A DNA stretch of 64,000 bases from Moritella yayanosii (GCF_900465055.1 NZ_LS483250.1:1364001-1428000); one strand, 5' to 3'; positions 53,051 through 63,648 are shown, numbered from the stretch's first letter. Program-made: numbers and translations. The notes: a model not told the origin generated them from the letters alone.

Positions 53051-53231
53051 AAAGATAAGCGTTTCCGGTATATCACCGAGTTTTTTAATCTCATAAAGCT
53101 CGCAACCATAGGCTATGTCGTATTGTGTTAGTCGCGGCAGTGAGTACCCAAGCAATAGGGCGTGGAATGATGGTTTGTGTCATCAAATGATAACGTTGAT
53201 TAGCTGATAGGTCGGTAAAATTTAACTGCAT
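53051..53231 (-). pseudogene. flavin reductase-family gene fragment at the prophage edge
   Basis: The minus strand from 53231 reads MQLNFTDLSANQRYHLMTQT and IIPRPIAWVL, the start of a flavin-reductase (DIM6/NTAB-like) protein. Then, in another frame, SLPRLTQYDIAYGCELYEIK and KLGDIPETLIF give a much later part of the same protein. An internal piece of perhaps 85 residues is missing, and the 3' end is cut near 53050. The cut is probably the phage attachment site. Confidence 0.65.
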
Positions 53232-53303
53232 GTAACTAACTCCCTGTGAAAGAGAGTATCGTGACATGTTAAGATTTATTCACCTAGGTTTTATTTAGCG
53301 TAA

Positions 53304-54545
53304 TTAATGTTTATAATTTTCTAAACAGTCATCGAGTTGCACAAATACTGCAATTAAAGACTCTTTATCTTTATTCAGCACGGTTAAGCTCGTTAATGAT
53401 TGCTCTGAAGATTCGCTGAATATGCCTAAACTTGTGGTTAATTGTTGTGAAACACTAATTTGAGATATAGAAGCAATTGATATTTCATTGGTTTTTACTG
53501 ACAAGTCTTGAAAGTAACCGGACATATTATTCATACTGAATTTTATATTCTCCGCATCTTTTAACATCTCTCCAGTACTCAAAATGTTTGATTCAACACT
53601 TTTGATTAATTCATTCGATGTTTGATCTAGGTTTTCAATCATTTGATTAATTTCGATTGTCGCCTGCTGAGTACGCTTGGAAAGTTTGCGAACCTCATCA
53701 GCAACCACAGCAAACCCTCGACCAGACTCACCAGCACGGGCAGCTTCAATTGCCGCGTTTAACGCGAGCAGATTGGTTTGTGCCGAGATGCCAGTGATCA
53801 CATCAAGCACCTGCTTTACCTTATCCGACGTTGTTTTTAAGTTATTACCGGCTTCACTCGATTGTTGTATGTCCTTCGTTAGGGAGCCAAAGTTATCAAC
53901 TAAATCGGATATATTTTCATTCATTTCACTCACAGAGTTTTGCGCTAACTCAGCGATGTCTTTTACATTCTCTGCGTTGTCAGATACTTGTGAAATAGCA
54001 TGACTCATAGACTCCATTGCACTATTACATGCTTGAACTTCGCTGTGTTGTTTTTGGATCAGACTTTCATTGGTTGCCACTGTCGATGAAATATTGCGAG
54101 TATTACTACTCAGCTCATTCACGCTATTGGTTACCGTCGTGACCATGTCAAACAAATTATTAAGTGTCTTATCAATCGCAGCGCCAATGCGACCAAATTC
54201 GTCTTGGCCACTCAAACCGATACGTGAATGAATATTACCTTGATCGATATTGTTCATTACATTTTCAATGTGTTTTAGTAACGATAAAATATTAGCTTTC
54301 ACTGCATAAGCAAAAAAATAACAAGCAAAAAGGAACATGACTGCGAACATTGCAACATTGTTAAACTCTAAATGGCTTGGAATTACAATGTTATTATTTT
54401 CTAAAATATCCGTCACCGACGCATAGAATGATAAAAAAGTAATCGTTGAAATTGTTGAAATATAAGCAGGTAAATACATTTTGTTGAATAGTGATAATTT
54501 CATCACCAGTTTATCTGTAAATGTAATTTTAAGTTCTGAAATCAT
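53304..54545 (-). CDS. methyl-accepting chemotaxis protein with minimal periplasmic part
   Basis: A 413-residue chemoreceptor. Two membrane helices (about 20-42 and 60-82) are separated by less than 20 residues, so there is no periplasmic ligand domain; a HAMP domain follows (about 85-135), then the signalling domain with the highly conserved hairpin ([20 protein letters not shown], then [14 protein letters not shown]). It probably senses something within or near the membrane. AGAGG stands five bases before the ATG at 54545; a TTG at 54560 would add five residues. Confidence 0.88.
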   Translation of the reverse strand: MISELKITFTDKLVMKLSLFNKMYLPAYISTISTITFLSFYASVTDILENNNIVIPSHLEFNNVAMFAVMFLFACYFFAYAVKANILSLLKHIENVMNNIDQGNIHSRIGLSGQDEFGRIGAAIDKTLNNLFDMVTTVTNSVNELSSNTRNISSTVATNESLIQKQHSEVQACNSAMESMSHAISQVSDNAENVKDIAELAQNSVSEMNENISDLVDNFGSLTKDIQQSSEAGNNLKTTSDKVKQVLDVITGISAQTNLLALNAAIEAARAGESGRGFAVVADEVRKLSKRTQQATIEINQMIENLDQTSNELIKSVESNILSTGEMLKDAENIKFSMNNMSGYFQDLSVKTNEISIASISQISVSQQLTTSLGIFSESSEQSLTSLTVLNKDKESLIAVFVQLDDCLENYKH

Positions 54546-54749
54546 AAAACCTCTAAGCAAGCGGTGCAGTTATATACTTCATCGGCTAGAAAACGAAAAA
54601 CATGACTATTACTTGTGTTTTTTGTCGAGGTTTATTGTTTAACGATACGCGCAGCAAACATTTTCATTCAAACTGACTTCGATATGATTTGGATATGATT
54701 TGTGGTGATGAGGTGTGTAGATACGAGCGATAGGAAGGTAGCAGCAATT

Positions 54750-54778
54750 AAAAAGCAGCCTCTTTAGGGCTGCTTTTT
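54750..54778. terminator. rho-independent terminator after the MYG1-family gene
   Basis: An 11-bp perfect stem (AAAAAGCAGCC and complement) with a 7-base loop and A/T-rich flanks. It is 26 bases beyond the stop of the leftward MYG1-family gene. Confidence 0.88.
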
Positions 54779-54803
54779 AGGCATTAATCGCGTAACAAAA
54801 TGT

Positions 54804-55673
54804 CTATGCTTGCAGTGCCATAGCAGCCATTTTCATCGTGCTGTCAAACGATGCTGCACCTGCAATAAATAAACCATTATGACAGAACATAGCATCATCA
54901 AGGCCCGTCTCGTCTTTAAACGCTTGTTCAGATAAGCCAGCCCATGGTTTCGGCAGTGATTTTCTGTCTTCGAATGAACCGAGTTCAACGGGTACCGCTT
55001 GAATAATCCATTGACCAGACTGAGATGGGTAAACCATAAATAAAGCTTCAGCCGCTAAATTTAGCACTGTTGTTTTCCACGGCGTATATTGCTCTAATAC
55101 AATCACTCTTGGATCATCGGCATTATCAATCGCTTTAGCGACAATATCTTTCGCATTAATGCCACCAGTCGCAGAGGCAATGAAGCGCGTTAAAATGCGC
55201 GATGCAAAAGCAACCGCTTCATCAAAACATACATCCAGGTCGCTGTCTTCTTCCCAAGTAGGGTTAAACATTGAAATAGTTTGGCTAAGGCTAATACCTT
55301 GAGCAACACCTTCAACATGACCACAATCAACCGCGTCAATCGTAGACACTAAACCGGCATCTACTGCGTCGGCGATTTCTTGGTTACCCTGGCATATTTC
55401 TAAGCCGTATTTCTGCCAAATTAAACCAAATGAAGAATAAGGAATACCATTTTCGCGCTCACCCGCACCACCTCGTTGATGGTGATCAAAACGACCTGTA
55501 TCAGGATCATATTCACCGCCGACATCGATCACAATATCAGCTTCGCCAATAATCTCTAAATCACGTGTGCGCACGAGTGTAAAGGCAGGAAAAATGTTTT
55601 TAAGTGCAGCGATACTGAAAACATCATCTGCATGAAACTTACCGTTGTGAGTTGCTATCGTTTTATCATTCAT
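54804..55673 (-). CDS. MYG1-family protein (DHH-like metal-dependent hydrolase)
   Basis: A 289-residue protein. Motifs THNGKFHADDVFSIAAL at the N-terminus, ADIVIDVGGEYDPDTGRFDH with HQRG, and DAVDCGHVEG match the MYG1 family, whose eukaryotic members are nucleases of the DHH phosphoesterase superfamily. The motifs are intact. The bacterial role is not established. It stands alone, with its own terminator. Confidence 0.87.
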   Translation of the reverse strand: MNDKTIATHNGKFHADDVFSIAALKNIFPAFTLVRTRDLEIIGEADIVIDVGGEYDPDTGRFDHHQRGGAGERENGIPYSSFGLIWQKYGLEICQGNQEIADAVDAGLVSTIDAVDCGHVEGVAQGISLSQTISMFNPTWEEDSDLDVCFDEAVAFASRILTRFIASATGGINAKDIVAKAIDNADDPRVIVLEQYTPWKTTVLNLAAEALFMVYPSQSGQWIIQAVPVELGSFEDRKSLPKPWAGLSEQAFKDETGLDDAMFCHNGLFIAGAASFDSTMKMAAMALQA

Positions 55674-55835
55674 TTGTTTTATGTCATTTTAGAAAGAGAT
55701 AAGAAGGTTTATACGGCAGATTCTATACGAAGACAGCAAACAAAAACAGCTGATTTTTAATAACTCAAATATCAAACAAAGCGAAGTATCTGAGTATCGA
55801 TAGGGCAACACTTGCTGCCCTACCTCGTTATTATC

Positions 55836-56276
55836 TTAGTACTTTGAATATAAACTCAGATTGCCATTTTCATCAAAAGCAATCACGTTAAAATCTTTGT
55901 AGTCTTGACCCGGAGCGGCCATGCCTGGAGAGTGCTGTGGCATGCCAGGAGCGGTAAGACCTGTTATATCGGTCGGTCGTTCGCTAAGTAAACGCGCGAT
56001 GTCCTTTTCTGGAACATGCCCTTCAACCATATAACCGTCGACAACCGCCGTGTGGCAAGACTTTAACTGATTCGGCATGCCGAATTTCTTCTTCACTGAA
56101 CTCCAGTCACGTTGGTGATGCACATTCACTTTATAACCTTTTTCTTCCATGATCTCAGCCCATGCAACGCAGCAACCACATGATGGTGACTTGTATAACT
56201 CAATAGTCGGTTTGGCGAACGCAACAGAAGTAAACGTGAGTGATAATATTGCAATTAGTTTTGTAATTGTTTTCAT
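55836..56276 (-). CDS. DUF411 exported metal-binding protein
   Basis: A 146-residue exported protein: signal peptide (MKTITKLIAILSLTFTSVAFA), then the DUF411 core (IELYKSPSCGCCVAWAEIME) with a CGCC motif, and SCHTAVVDGYMVEGHVPEKD. A Met/His/Pro tail (GMPQHSPGM) is another soft-metal-type sequence. The family is associated with copper resistance. It is the last of a three-gene leftward group with a cytochrome c and a Cys-rich protein. Confidence 0.85.
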   Translation of the reverse strand: MKTITKLIAILSLTFTSVAFAKPTIELYKSPSCGCCVAWAEIMEEKGYKVNVHHQRDWSSVKKKFGMPNQLKSCHTAVVDGYMVEGHVPEKDIARLLSERPTDITGLTAPGMPQHSPGMAAPGQDYKDFNVIAFDENGNLSLYSKY

Positions 56277-56301
56277 TTTAAATTCCTTAAATTTGGGTGT
56301 C

Positions 56302-56850
56302 TTACTTAATTTCGATTGCTAGCACACTTTGCTTATAGACCAGTTCAATAGTTCCCTCTTTTGGTATCCATTGAACGGCTTTGGTCTCGTATGGCTTAAT
56401 CTCGATAAATGAGGATTTAGCCACAAATGGCAGTGCTACTTTGATTGTCTCTAGTCTTTTATTGACCAGAACCAGCTGACTTAGCACACCCAGTTTTATA
56501 GATGCGTTGCTGAAAGTAACCTGATCATCAATTATCCATTCTACGGATGGTATTTTCCCTAGTTCGATAAGGTATGAAGCAAGTAGTTCTCGCTGCGCTA
56601 GATTAAGTGCGTTACTGAGTAACAGCATCGTGGGTTCTTTCTCTAACGCGCGGTTAAGTTTGTCTATACCTTTGCCTCTGACATCGCCGCCAACATTGCC
56701 TCCGCCTTGGGCGAACATACCATGGCATGTCGAGCAACCGTATCCACCTGCGGTTCTGAATAAATGTTCTCCCTGCTCAAACAAAGTTTTGCTATCTGCA
56801 TAGGCAAAATTGATCGAGAAAAATAGAGAGCAAAATAATAGTATTTTCAC
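56302..56850 (-). CDS. exported c-type cytochrome (monohaem)
   Basis: A 182-residue protein with a signal peptide (MKILLFCSLFFSINFAYA) and one haem site CSTCHG near residue 40; a distal Met candidate is in EPTMLLLSNALN. The C-terminal 80 residues form a domain without haem motif. It lies 25 bases upstream of the DUF411 gene and probably shares its transcript. A role in copper handling is suggested only by context. Confidence 0.78.
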   Translation of the reverse strand: MKILLFCSLFFSINFAYADSKTLFEQGEHLFRTAGGYGCSTCHGMFAQGGGNVGGDVRGKGIDKLNRALEKEPTMLLLSNALNLAQRELLASYLIELGKIPSVEWIIDDQVTFSNASIKLGVLSQLVLVNKRLETIKVALPFVAKSSFIEIKPYETKAVQWIPKEGTIELVYKQSVLAIEIK

Positions 56851-56992
56851 TGGTCTCTATAACCCTTTAATTATCAGTTAAAAAACATTCTATTCGATAA
56901 TATTTATGATCGTCGATGCTTGCTACAACGAGTAGAGGTTCACGAAAATAATAGATTCGAATAGGAGTTCGGATGTGAGTATTAGGCTGATA

Positions 56993-57367
56993 TTAAACGA
57001 TGGGAGGTCGATACAACAGATCTGGGATGGCAAAACTAACTTGGGAGGTGTCTCGATGAATACGGCTTAGCGTGAAAGGCTGACGAGAATTCAAAGGTGA
57101 CATAGAAATGATGGCATAACTTGGCGTCGCGCTCGGGAAACAACACTGATTTTCAATATTACTTGCTAAAGGATCGCAGCAATTACCCTCTTGCGGGGTT
57201 GCCATCATACACGCAGTATCACAATGCATTTCATGTTCGATAGCTGCGTCAGCTTTATATGACAGGTTATGAGCAGAAAGAGGCGCATAGACCGTCAGGC
57301 TTGAGAGTACAATACTCACGAGCAACAAACAGATCACCTTAATTACATGCGTTGGTATTAGCATCAT
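56993..57367 (-). CDS. cysteine-rich exported protein, unknown
   Basis: A 124-residue protein with an N-terminal hydrophobic signal (VIKVICLLLVSIVLSSLTVY) and a soluble part with seven cysteines (HCDTACMMA, GNCCDPLA, NQCCFPSA). Such proteins occur beside copper genes and may bind metal, but the family is not identified. It is 142 bases upstream of the cytochrome gene. Confidence 0.65.
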   Translation of the reverse strand: MMLIPTHVIKVICLLLVSIVLSSLTVYAPLSAHNLSYKADAAIEHEMHCDTACMMATPQEGNCCDPLASNIENQCCFPSATPSYAIISMSPLNSRQPFTLSRIHRDTSQVSFAIPDLLYRPPIV

Positions 57368-57688
57368 AAACTCTTCTTACTACAGTATGACGAATTATCT
57401 ATAAGACTGGCTATATTGTCAATATGCTATGTATTAATAAGTAGATCAGACATAAATTAAAAGCTCGATGTTGTCACTTTGAAGAATAAACAGTCCAGCG
57501 AAGACCTACCCAGCTCCCCCCACCCGATTAAATAACATATAAATTACGTAAACTAAGAAGAAACAACTACGTTAACCCCCTGTTATTCAGTAGGGTTATT
57601 AAACATACTTACTATGCAGGTTAACGTTTTACCTCTGTTGCTGGTACGGGTCCCAGGTTCAGCTTTTTGGGATTGGTTTACAAGATCA
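57368..57688. other. intergenic region without recognisable features
   Basis: 321 bases between the leftward Cys-rich gene and the leftward chemoreceptor. No reading frame of note, no terminator hairpin of quality, and no binding-site palindrome was seen. Confidence 0.5.
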
Positions 57689-59242
57689 CTATTTGAATGT
57701 CGTACTTAAAGAATTTATTTCATTGGCACAGTTATTAACATTTACGCCATTGGTATTAACTTGTTGAGATATTTCAGTATTTTTACGTGAAATATCGTCA
57801 ATAGTATGGACGCTTTGAGTGACTTGATTTGCCACCACACTTTGCTCTTCTGTTGCAGTGGCAATTTGAGCTGTAATGTCGCTGATCTCATTCATTCTAG
57901 TCATAATTTGATCCATCGCCTGTTTAGCTTGAATAGATTCATGAGTACACTGTTCAGCTTTATCTTTACTGGTGAGCATTACAGTACTCCAGTGTTTTAA
58001 GGTCGTTTGCAGTTCAACAACCGATTTTTGTATATGAACAGTAGCATCTTGCGTTCTACTTGCTAACGTCCGAACTTCGTCAGCTACAACAGCAAACCCC
58101 CGTCCTTGCTCACCTGCGCGAGCAGCTTCAATAGCCGCGTTTAAAGCGAGTAAATTTGTTTGATCGGCGATACCTTGAATTTCAGACATTATTGTTGAGA
58201 TATTATCGGCGTCAGCGACAAGTTTAGTCGCACTAATGGCAGCACTCTCAACATCAGACGTTAATTCAGAAATTTTATTTTGTGTGGCATCGAGAACAGT
58301 GACCGCCTGTTGGCATGCCTGCTGAACACCTTGCACCTGATCATATGCACCATTGGTATTCTGGCTAACTTCTCTAATCGTTGCGCTCATTTCAGTGATG
58401 GCTGTCGCAAGTTGGGTTAAATGCGAATTTTCTTCTACAAGACCTTCCATAGAGAGCTTCGATGAGCTTTCAAGTTCACTTGCTAAGGAAGTTAAGTGTT
58501 CCCCCATGTCTTTACTACGCCCTAGTATGGTTCTTACTTTCGCGTCCAACATAGCTACCGGGTAATTTGCAATTGCAATTAACCCTTTGCCAGAGAAAAT
58601 ATAACGGGAGGGGCTGTCAATGGTCCTTTTAAGTTGATTTATAAACTTGGGCAACCGAAAGAATTCTTCATAAAAAATAATGGATAACCCGCCAAATATA
58701 AAAGTAGGTAGAAGCATATACATAAACATGCTGTTAGCTAAAAACCAGCTAATTATATGGCTAGCAAAAAATAAGGTTACGGCCAGCGCGCGTTTTAAAG
58801 CGAAGTTAGCATGAAAATCGTGTACCTTTTTCCCGTTGTTTAAATCATTGTAAAGTTGTTGTGCATCTTGCTTTTGCTTTAACGTGGGGCGAGCCCGTAC
58901 TGATTGATAACCGATGATATTATCATTTTCATATACAGGGGTTACGTAAGCGTCCACCCAGTAATAATCGCCATTTTTGCATCTATTTTTCACCATACCA
59001 CGCCATGACTCGCCATTTTGTAATTTCTGCCACATGTCCTTAAAAGCAGCCGCAGGCATATCTGGATGTCGGACAATATTGTGTGGTTTACCTTTTAGTT
59101 CATCAAGTGTGTAACCGGCTATTTGACAGAAACTGTCGTTAGCATAAGTGATGATGCTTTGCAGGTCGGTGATGGATACAAGTTGCTCTGATTGTGGGAA
59201 ATCAACTTCCGTTTTGGTGATATTAACGCGTGATCGACTCAT
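57689..59242 (-). CDS. Aer-like chemoreceptor with N-terminal PAS domain
   Basis: A protein of about 517 residues. The PAS domain (residues 20-120) has the aerotaxis-type text [20 protein letters not shown] and [17 protein letters not shown] with [14 protein letters not shown]. Two hydrophobic segments follow (about 153-192), then a signalling domain with [20 protein letters not shown]. This is the Aer architecture: PAS with FAD, membrane anchor and methyl-accepting domain. GGAG stands seven bases before the ATG at 59242. Confidence 0.9.
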   Translation of the reverse strand: MSRSRVNITKTEVDFPQSEQLVSITDLQSIITYANDSFCQIAGYTLDELKGKPHNIVRHPDMPAAAFKDMWQKLQNGESWRGMVKNRCKNGDYYWVDAYVTPVYENDNIIGYQSVRARPTLKQKQDAQQLYNDLNNGKKVHDFHANFALKRALAVTLFFASHIISWFLANSMFMYMLLPTFIFGGLSIIFYEEFFRLPKFINQLKRTIDSPSRYIFSGKGLIAIANYPVAMLDAKVRTILGRSKDMGEHLTSLASELESSSKLSMEGLVEENSHLTQLATAITEMSATIREVSQNTNGAYDQVQGVQQACQQAVTVLDATQNKISELTSDVESAAISATKLVADADNISTIMSEIQGIADQTNLLALNAAIEAARAGEQGRGFAVVADEVRTLASRTQDATVHIQKSVVELQTTLKHWSTVMLTSKDKAEQCTHESIQAKQAMDQIMTRMNEISDITAQIATATEEQSVVANQVTQSVHTIDDISRKNTEISQQVNTNGVNVNNCANEINSLSTTFK

Positions 59243-59427
59243 AAAAATCTCCTTTAAAAGCAGTCTAGTCAAGTAAAGGGGGTGTTTTATGATCTTGATT
59301 AAAAATTGAGAGTTTGATCATAAATAGTAAGCAATAAATATGGTGTGATACGAAAATTATTCCTACTCCTAAATGCATGGAAAATTGTAGAGGTAGAGTT
59401 ATTTTGGCCTCATAACCAGAGGTATAA

Positions 59428-60066
59428 CTAAAGCTTGTCATCCGACAGCAATAACTTCGCGCCTAATAAGATCAGCACCGTACCTGTCACGCCTTCCATC
59501 CAATTCATCATTGCACTACTTTTAAACAATTTTTTGGCCGAGTTAATGGCAAAAGCTAAGCCACATAGCCAGATCATGGCGATTAAAAAATGGATACCTG
59601 CCATGGTAAACGACTGTACAATCGGTGAATAATTAAGATCGATAAATTGCGGTAAAAACGCGAGATAAAAAATGGCAGTTTTGGGATTAAGTACGTTGGA
59701 TAGAAAACCCTCACGCATTGAACGTTTAGCGCTAGATGTCGTGTTATCTTCCTCGAGCATAGCGACTTTATTGCTACCTTTGTAGATAGCGCGAAGACTA
59801 CCAAGGCCTAACCAGATTAGATATGCCGCGCCAACCCATTTTACCAATTGAAAAAGATCAGCCGATTGCAACAAAATAGCCGAGATGCCGAGTGCCGAGA
59901 ACATGGCATGCACAAACAATCCCGAACAGATGCCGAGGCTGGTCACGCACCCAGCCATAAATCCGGAACGGCTACTATTACGGATCACCAGTGCGGTATC
60001 AAGACCTGGTGTTAATGTTAAAATGGTAATCGCGATCAAGAACGCTTCAAAATTTAAAATGTGCAT
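59428..60066 (-). CDS. LysE/RhtB-family exporter
   Basis: A 212-residue membrane protein with about six helices. The opening FLIAITILTLTPGLDTALVI holds the family TPG-D motif, followed by GFMAGCVTSLGICSGLFVHA and GAAYLIWLGLGSLR. Such proteins export amino acids or related metabolites. The ATG at 60066 is preferred over a GTG one codon upstream. It stands alone. Confidence 0.87.
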   Translation of the reverse strand: MHILNFEAFLIAITILTLTPGLDTALVIRNSSRSGFMAGCVTSLGICSGLFVHAMFSALGISAILLQSADLFQLVKWVGAAYLIWLGLGSLRAIYKGSNKVAMLEEDNTTSSAKRSMREGFLSNVLNPKTAIFYLAFLPQFIDLNYSPIVQSFTMAGIHFLIAMIWLCGLAFAINSAKKLFKSSAMMNWMEGVTGTVLILLGAKLLLSDDKL

Positions 60067-60337
60067 CACTTTAACTCTTTAGACAAAGTCTATTTATAGC
60101 AAGAAACCAAGGCTTGAGTAAAATAATATTGGCTATTAATAACAAAATAGACGCACATTGGATGCCCTGGCTTCAAGCTTCTTGCGTAATTTCTGTTAAT
60201 ACCTGTTTGAAAGTATCTGCAGTTTGTCCTCCCACTATTGAATATTTGCAATTCATGCTGTTCGCTGATGCCGTACTTTTCAATCTGCCGACTCTAAACC
60301 TTTATACCCAAGCTTTATCGGCAGTTCTTACCGTCAT

Positions 60338-61336
60338 TTAAAGTTTTACAATCAACTTACCTTTATTTTCGCCGGTAAAGAATAAGTTTAAGCCACTAAT
60401 AGATGATTCTAACCCTTCTAATACATGCGATCTGTGTTTGATTTTACCAGCCATCACGTAAGGAGTCAGTTTTTCTAGCAGTGCAGGTACTTGATGGAAA
60501 TGATCTGGCATGGTGAAGCCTTGAATGGTAAGGCGACGCTTAAGGACATTCATCCAGCTTGGGCCAGGTGTTGGTACTTGCTTGTTGTAATCAGCTATTA
60601 GCCCACAAACCATAACGCGGCCATGTGGATTCATATGCTCAATAATTAAGTTCTGGATCGGACCACCGGTATTTTCAAAATACAGATCGATACCATCAGC
60701 GGCATGCAGTGCCAGTTGCGCATCTAAATCGTCACTCTTGTAGTTAATTGCTGCGTCAAAACCTAATTCATTGACAATCCAATCGGCTTTTTCGTCACTG
60801 CCAACAACACCAATGACTTTCAAACCATCTGCTTTTGCTAGCTGGCCGACAATTGAGCCAACCGAGCCTGCTGCACCAGTCACAATAATGGTTTCACCTT
60901 TTTGAGGTTTACCCACATTAAATAAACCTTGAGTAGCTGTTAATCCAGGTAACGCAAAAATTGATAATATTGCTTCATCAGGTAGTGACGCTGTGACTTT
61001 ATTCAGGCCTTGGCCGTTGCTTAGAAAGTATTCTTGCCAGCCCATCATCCCCATCATACGATCTCCCACTTTAAACTCAGGGTGATTACTTTCTACAATT
61101 TCGCCGATGCCTGAACTACGCATCACGTCACCTAAGGCTACTGGTGGAATGTAGCTATTGGTATCAGGGCTCATCCAACCAAACATAGCGGGATCAAGTG
61201 ACATATGACTTTGCTTAACTAAAAACTCGCCCTCGCCCACAGTTGGCATCTGTTTTTGCACAACTTCAAATAGATCTGCGTTGATTGGGCCGCCAGTTGG
61301 ACGTTTAATAAGATTGATCGCTGTATATGTTGTCAT
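60338..61336 (-). CDS. MDR-type NADP-dependent oxidoreductase (CurA/YncB-like)
   Basis: A protein of about 332 residues. RPTGGPINADLFEV opens the family; the Rossmann motif is VTGAAGSVGSIVGQLAKADG, with FENTGG in the cofactor region and GRVMVCGLIADYN. No structural zinc cysteines are present. Members reduce alkenals and prostaglandin-like enones. The ATG at 61336 has AGGAAG six bases upstream. It is divergent from a LysR gene. Confidence 0.87.
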   Translation of the reverse strand: MTTYTAINLIKRPTGGPINADLFEVVQKQMPTVGEGEFLVKQSHMSLDPAMFGWMSPDTNSYIPPVALGDVMRSSGIGEIVESNHPEFKVGDRMMGMMGWQEYFLSNGQGLNKVTASLPDEAILSIFALPGLTATQGLFNVGKPQKGETIIVTGAAGSVGSIVGQLAKADGLKVIGVVGSDEKADWIVNELGFDAAINYKSDDLDAQLALHAADGIDLYFENTGGPIQNLIIEHMNPHGRVMVCGLIADYNKQVPTPGPSWMNVLKRRLTIQGFTMPDHFHQVPALLEKLTPYVMAGKIKHRSHVLEGLESSISGLNLFFTGENKGKLIVKL

Positions 61337-61435
61337 GTGCTTGCTTCCTGTGAATAATATTGTCTGAGAGGTCATTAACTATGGGTCATTCTCCCTCTAT
61401 TTTACTGTAAGATATATACACTAATTAGCGAATGT

Positions 61436-61456
61436 TTATTGTCTTAAAGACAATAA
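61436..61456. promoter_or_regulatory. LysR-type operator palindrome between divergent genes
   Basis: A perfect 10-bp inverted repeat around a single A (arm TTATTGTCTT), within the 138-base region between the oxidoreductase and the LysR gene. It lies 18 bases before the LysR start. Such sites usually bind the regulator. Confidence 0.6.
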
Positions 61457-61474
61457 TGGTGATGAGAGTGAAAT

Positions 61475-62380
61475 ATGGATCAATTAAGAGCATTAAAGTA
61501 TTTTGTAAAGGTTGTTGAACATGGCAGTTTTAGTAAAGCTGCCGAATTGTTTTCTGTTCCGCCTTCATCGCTGTCGCGCAGGATCGCAGATTTAGAGAAA
61601 AGTCTAGGTGCCACGCTGTTAAAACGAACAACAAGAACGGTGAACTTAACTGAAATAGGCCAAATCTATTACCAGCAGGTCAGCGAGGTGCTATCTTTAT
61701 TAGCATACAGTGATGACACAGTGAGAAATTATCAGGCTACACCGATGGGCGTATTAAACATCAGTTCTATGGTGGGCTTTGGTGAACGCATATTATTGCC
61801 ACTTTTAGACGAATTTAGAACGTTATATCCGCAGATCACCTTAAATGTAAGCCTCAGTGATGAATTATCGACACTAGGTCGTGATGAAGTTGATCTAGCA
61901 ATTCGCGGCGGTTATGCACCAGATCAACGCGTACTGGCAATAAAGTTAATGGAAAATAATTTCATTGTCGTCGCAGCCCCTCGCTATTTACAAACGCACG
62001 GTGTTCCCGTGAATGCCATGGAGCTAAAGCAACACAAAGGGCTGTATTTTAAAACCCCGAATGGCCCAACCCCTTGGATCTGTGAAATCGATAATCAACG
62101 CCAAGATGTTTCCGCTGAACAGGTGTTAATCAGTAACAATGGTAAGTGGCTGGTAGAAAAAGCCATCGCGGGATTAGGTATTTTGCTGATGCCACGCTGG
62201 GCATTAAAACCGTATATTGAATCAGGTGAACTTACAGAGCTGACTATAACGCCAAGCATTGATATCACTCAGCAACCAAACTTGGGCGTATTTCTGTTGT
62301 ATCAAAAACAGCGCTATCAAGTACCGAAAATAAAAGCCGCTGTGGATTTTTTAGTCGAAAGAGTGAAAGGGGTTTATTAA
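61475..62380 (+). CDS. LysR-family transcriptional regulator
   Basis: A 301-residue regulator. The winged helix begins MDQLRALKYFVKVVEHGSFS with AAELFSVPPSSLSRRIADLE; the effector-binding domain follows from about residue 90. The form is like the CrgA/DhcR group (KRTTRTVNLTEIG). It probably controls the divergent MDR oxidoreductase. Confidence 0.9.
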   Translation: MDQLRALKYFVKVVEHGSFSKAAELFSVPPSSLSRRIADLEKSLGATLLKRTTRTVNLTEIGQIYYQQVSEVLSLLAYSDDTVRNYQATPMGVLNISSMVGFGERILLPLLDEFRTLYPQITLNVSLSDELSTLGRDEVDLAIRGGYAPDQRVLAIKLMENNFIVVAAPRYLQTHGVPVNAMELKQHKGLYFKTPNGPTPWICEIDNQRQDVSAEQVLISNNGKWLVEKAIAGLGILLMPRWALKPYIESGELTELTITPSIDITQQPNLGVFLLYQKQRYQVPKIKAAVDFLVERVKGVY

Positions 62381-62897
62381 ATTGGATACGAGCGGTACTC
62401 AGATGATGGTTTGCCAAGCACGAGCATTATTGTAATCATCAACAAAGTGAATACATATATTGTGATCACATCGAGTTAACTAGACTAGCTGACTCGTTCG
62501 ACACGTTGCAGGACTGAAATGAGTTGAAGAACTTACGCTACACAATAAAAATCAGATTATAAATTGTATCGAACCGGTTGAATAGCCTATCACTGAGTGG
62601 CTAAATGCAATCAATCACTACAACATTGTCCATTTCATAAAACTGCTGAATTTCCTGGCACTGAGAATTACACCTTACCCTTAGCTTACTATTTTGAACT
62701 TCGGATTGTTTAGCAGCCCACTTAACTAGCTTGAGATGTACTGCCATAACCAAGATGTAGAGAAAATTCATTAATTTATTTAAAATCATTTAATGTTGCA
62801 GTGCTATTTTTTGACACTAAACTCTCCGTGCTTATGCCTTAATAACAGGCCAAATAATGTTCGCTCAAATCAGGTGCGCCGTAAGCATCAACTGGAT
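62381..62897. other. intergenic region without convincing genes
   Basis: 517 bases. A leftward frame at 62601-62789 would code for 62 residues with one hydrophobic segment, but it has no ribosome site. No binding site or RNA feature was clear. Confidence 0.45.
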
Positions 62898-63254
62898 TTA
62901 CTTGTTATTTATTAATTCGGGTTCAAATTCGTACTGAGCATAACGGGTGATACACGCATCTAATAAATCATCATCATCATAAAATTCACAGACCATTTCG
63001 GCAATTGCATGCAATGCATCTTTATCTTCACTGTGAATACTAAACATCAGTGTTTCATCACCAAATGTCAGTTTTTCTAATAAGCTTGGGTTCTTTTCTG
63101 AAAGCATATTTTCTAACAGCAACGCCCAATCTTCTCCATCGCCTAAAAAATCATGAGCTTCAAAAGCTTTCCATTTTAAATCAATTAACTGTAGGTTATG
63201 ATCGCGATTGAAAGTTGAAAACAGAAATGGATAGTAAACACTTACTTCCTTCAT
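62898..63254 (-). CDS. small acidic protein, unknown
   Basis: A 118-residue acidic protein (FYDDDDLLDACITRYAQYEF near the C-terminus; DFLGDGEDWALLLENMLSEK in the middle). It looks like the small acidic immunity-type proteins, but I do not recognise a family. GAGAG eight bases before the ATG supports the start. Confidence 0.65.
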   Translation of the reverse strand: MKEVSVYYPFLFSTFNRDHNLQLIDLKWKAFEAHDFLGDGEDWALLLENMLSEKNPSLLEKLTFGDETLMFSIHSEDKDALHAIAEMVCEFYDDDDLLDACITRYAQYEFEPELINNK

Positions 63255-63617
63255 AATATCTCTCTAATGTGATGGGAATAGTCATTAAATAACTTCTTTA
63301 AAAGAGCAAGAAGTTAAGCCCTCCACCCTACTCCTTGTATTTTAATTAAATGATAGATACATCATGTTTTGCCTTATTTCCCTTCATAATGGCATATTTA
63401 AACACCGCTATTTATGATATTTGTGAGCGCAGTGATGCTGGCACTTATTTCTTATCTTGTTTGTACATCCGTTGGTCGGCTAATGCTAAACACTCAGATT
63501 GATTTCGGGTTTCAAAACTTGTGACAATACCAAAAGTGATATTACCAAAAAAAAATAGATACCTATAAAGGGTTAATGATCTAAGTCAATGAATAAAATT
63601 ATTTTCATAGTATGATT

Positions 63618-63648
63618 GAATTAAATGATAATGACTATCATTTAATTC
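63618..63648. promoter_or_regulatory. Fur box upstream of feoA
   Basis: A perfect palindrome with 13-bp arms and a 5-base centre. Its middle (AATGATAATGACTATCATTT) agrees with the Fur consensus at nearly all positions. It lies about 75 bases before the feoA start. Confidence 0.9.

Noticed and set aside
60114-60341. Rightward 75-codon frame between the LysE and MDR genes
   Set aside because: Looks like chance coding in an intergenic region; no ribosome site and no family text.
62601-62789. Leftward 62-codon frame with a hydrophobic segment
   Set aside because: No ribosome-binding site and no recognisable family; composition is like the surrounding non-coding DNA.
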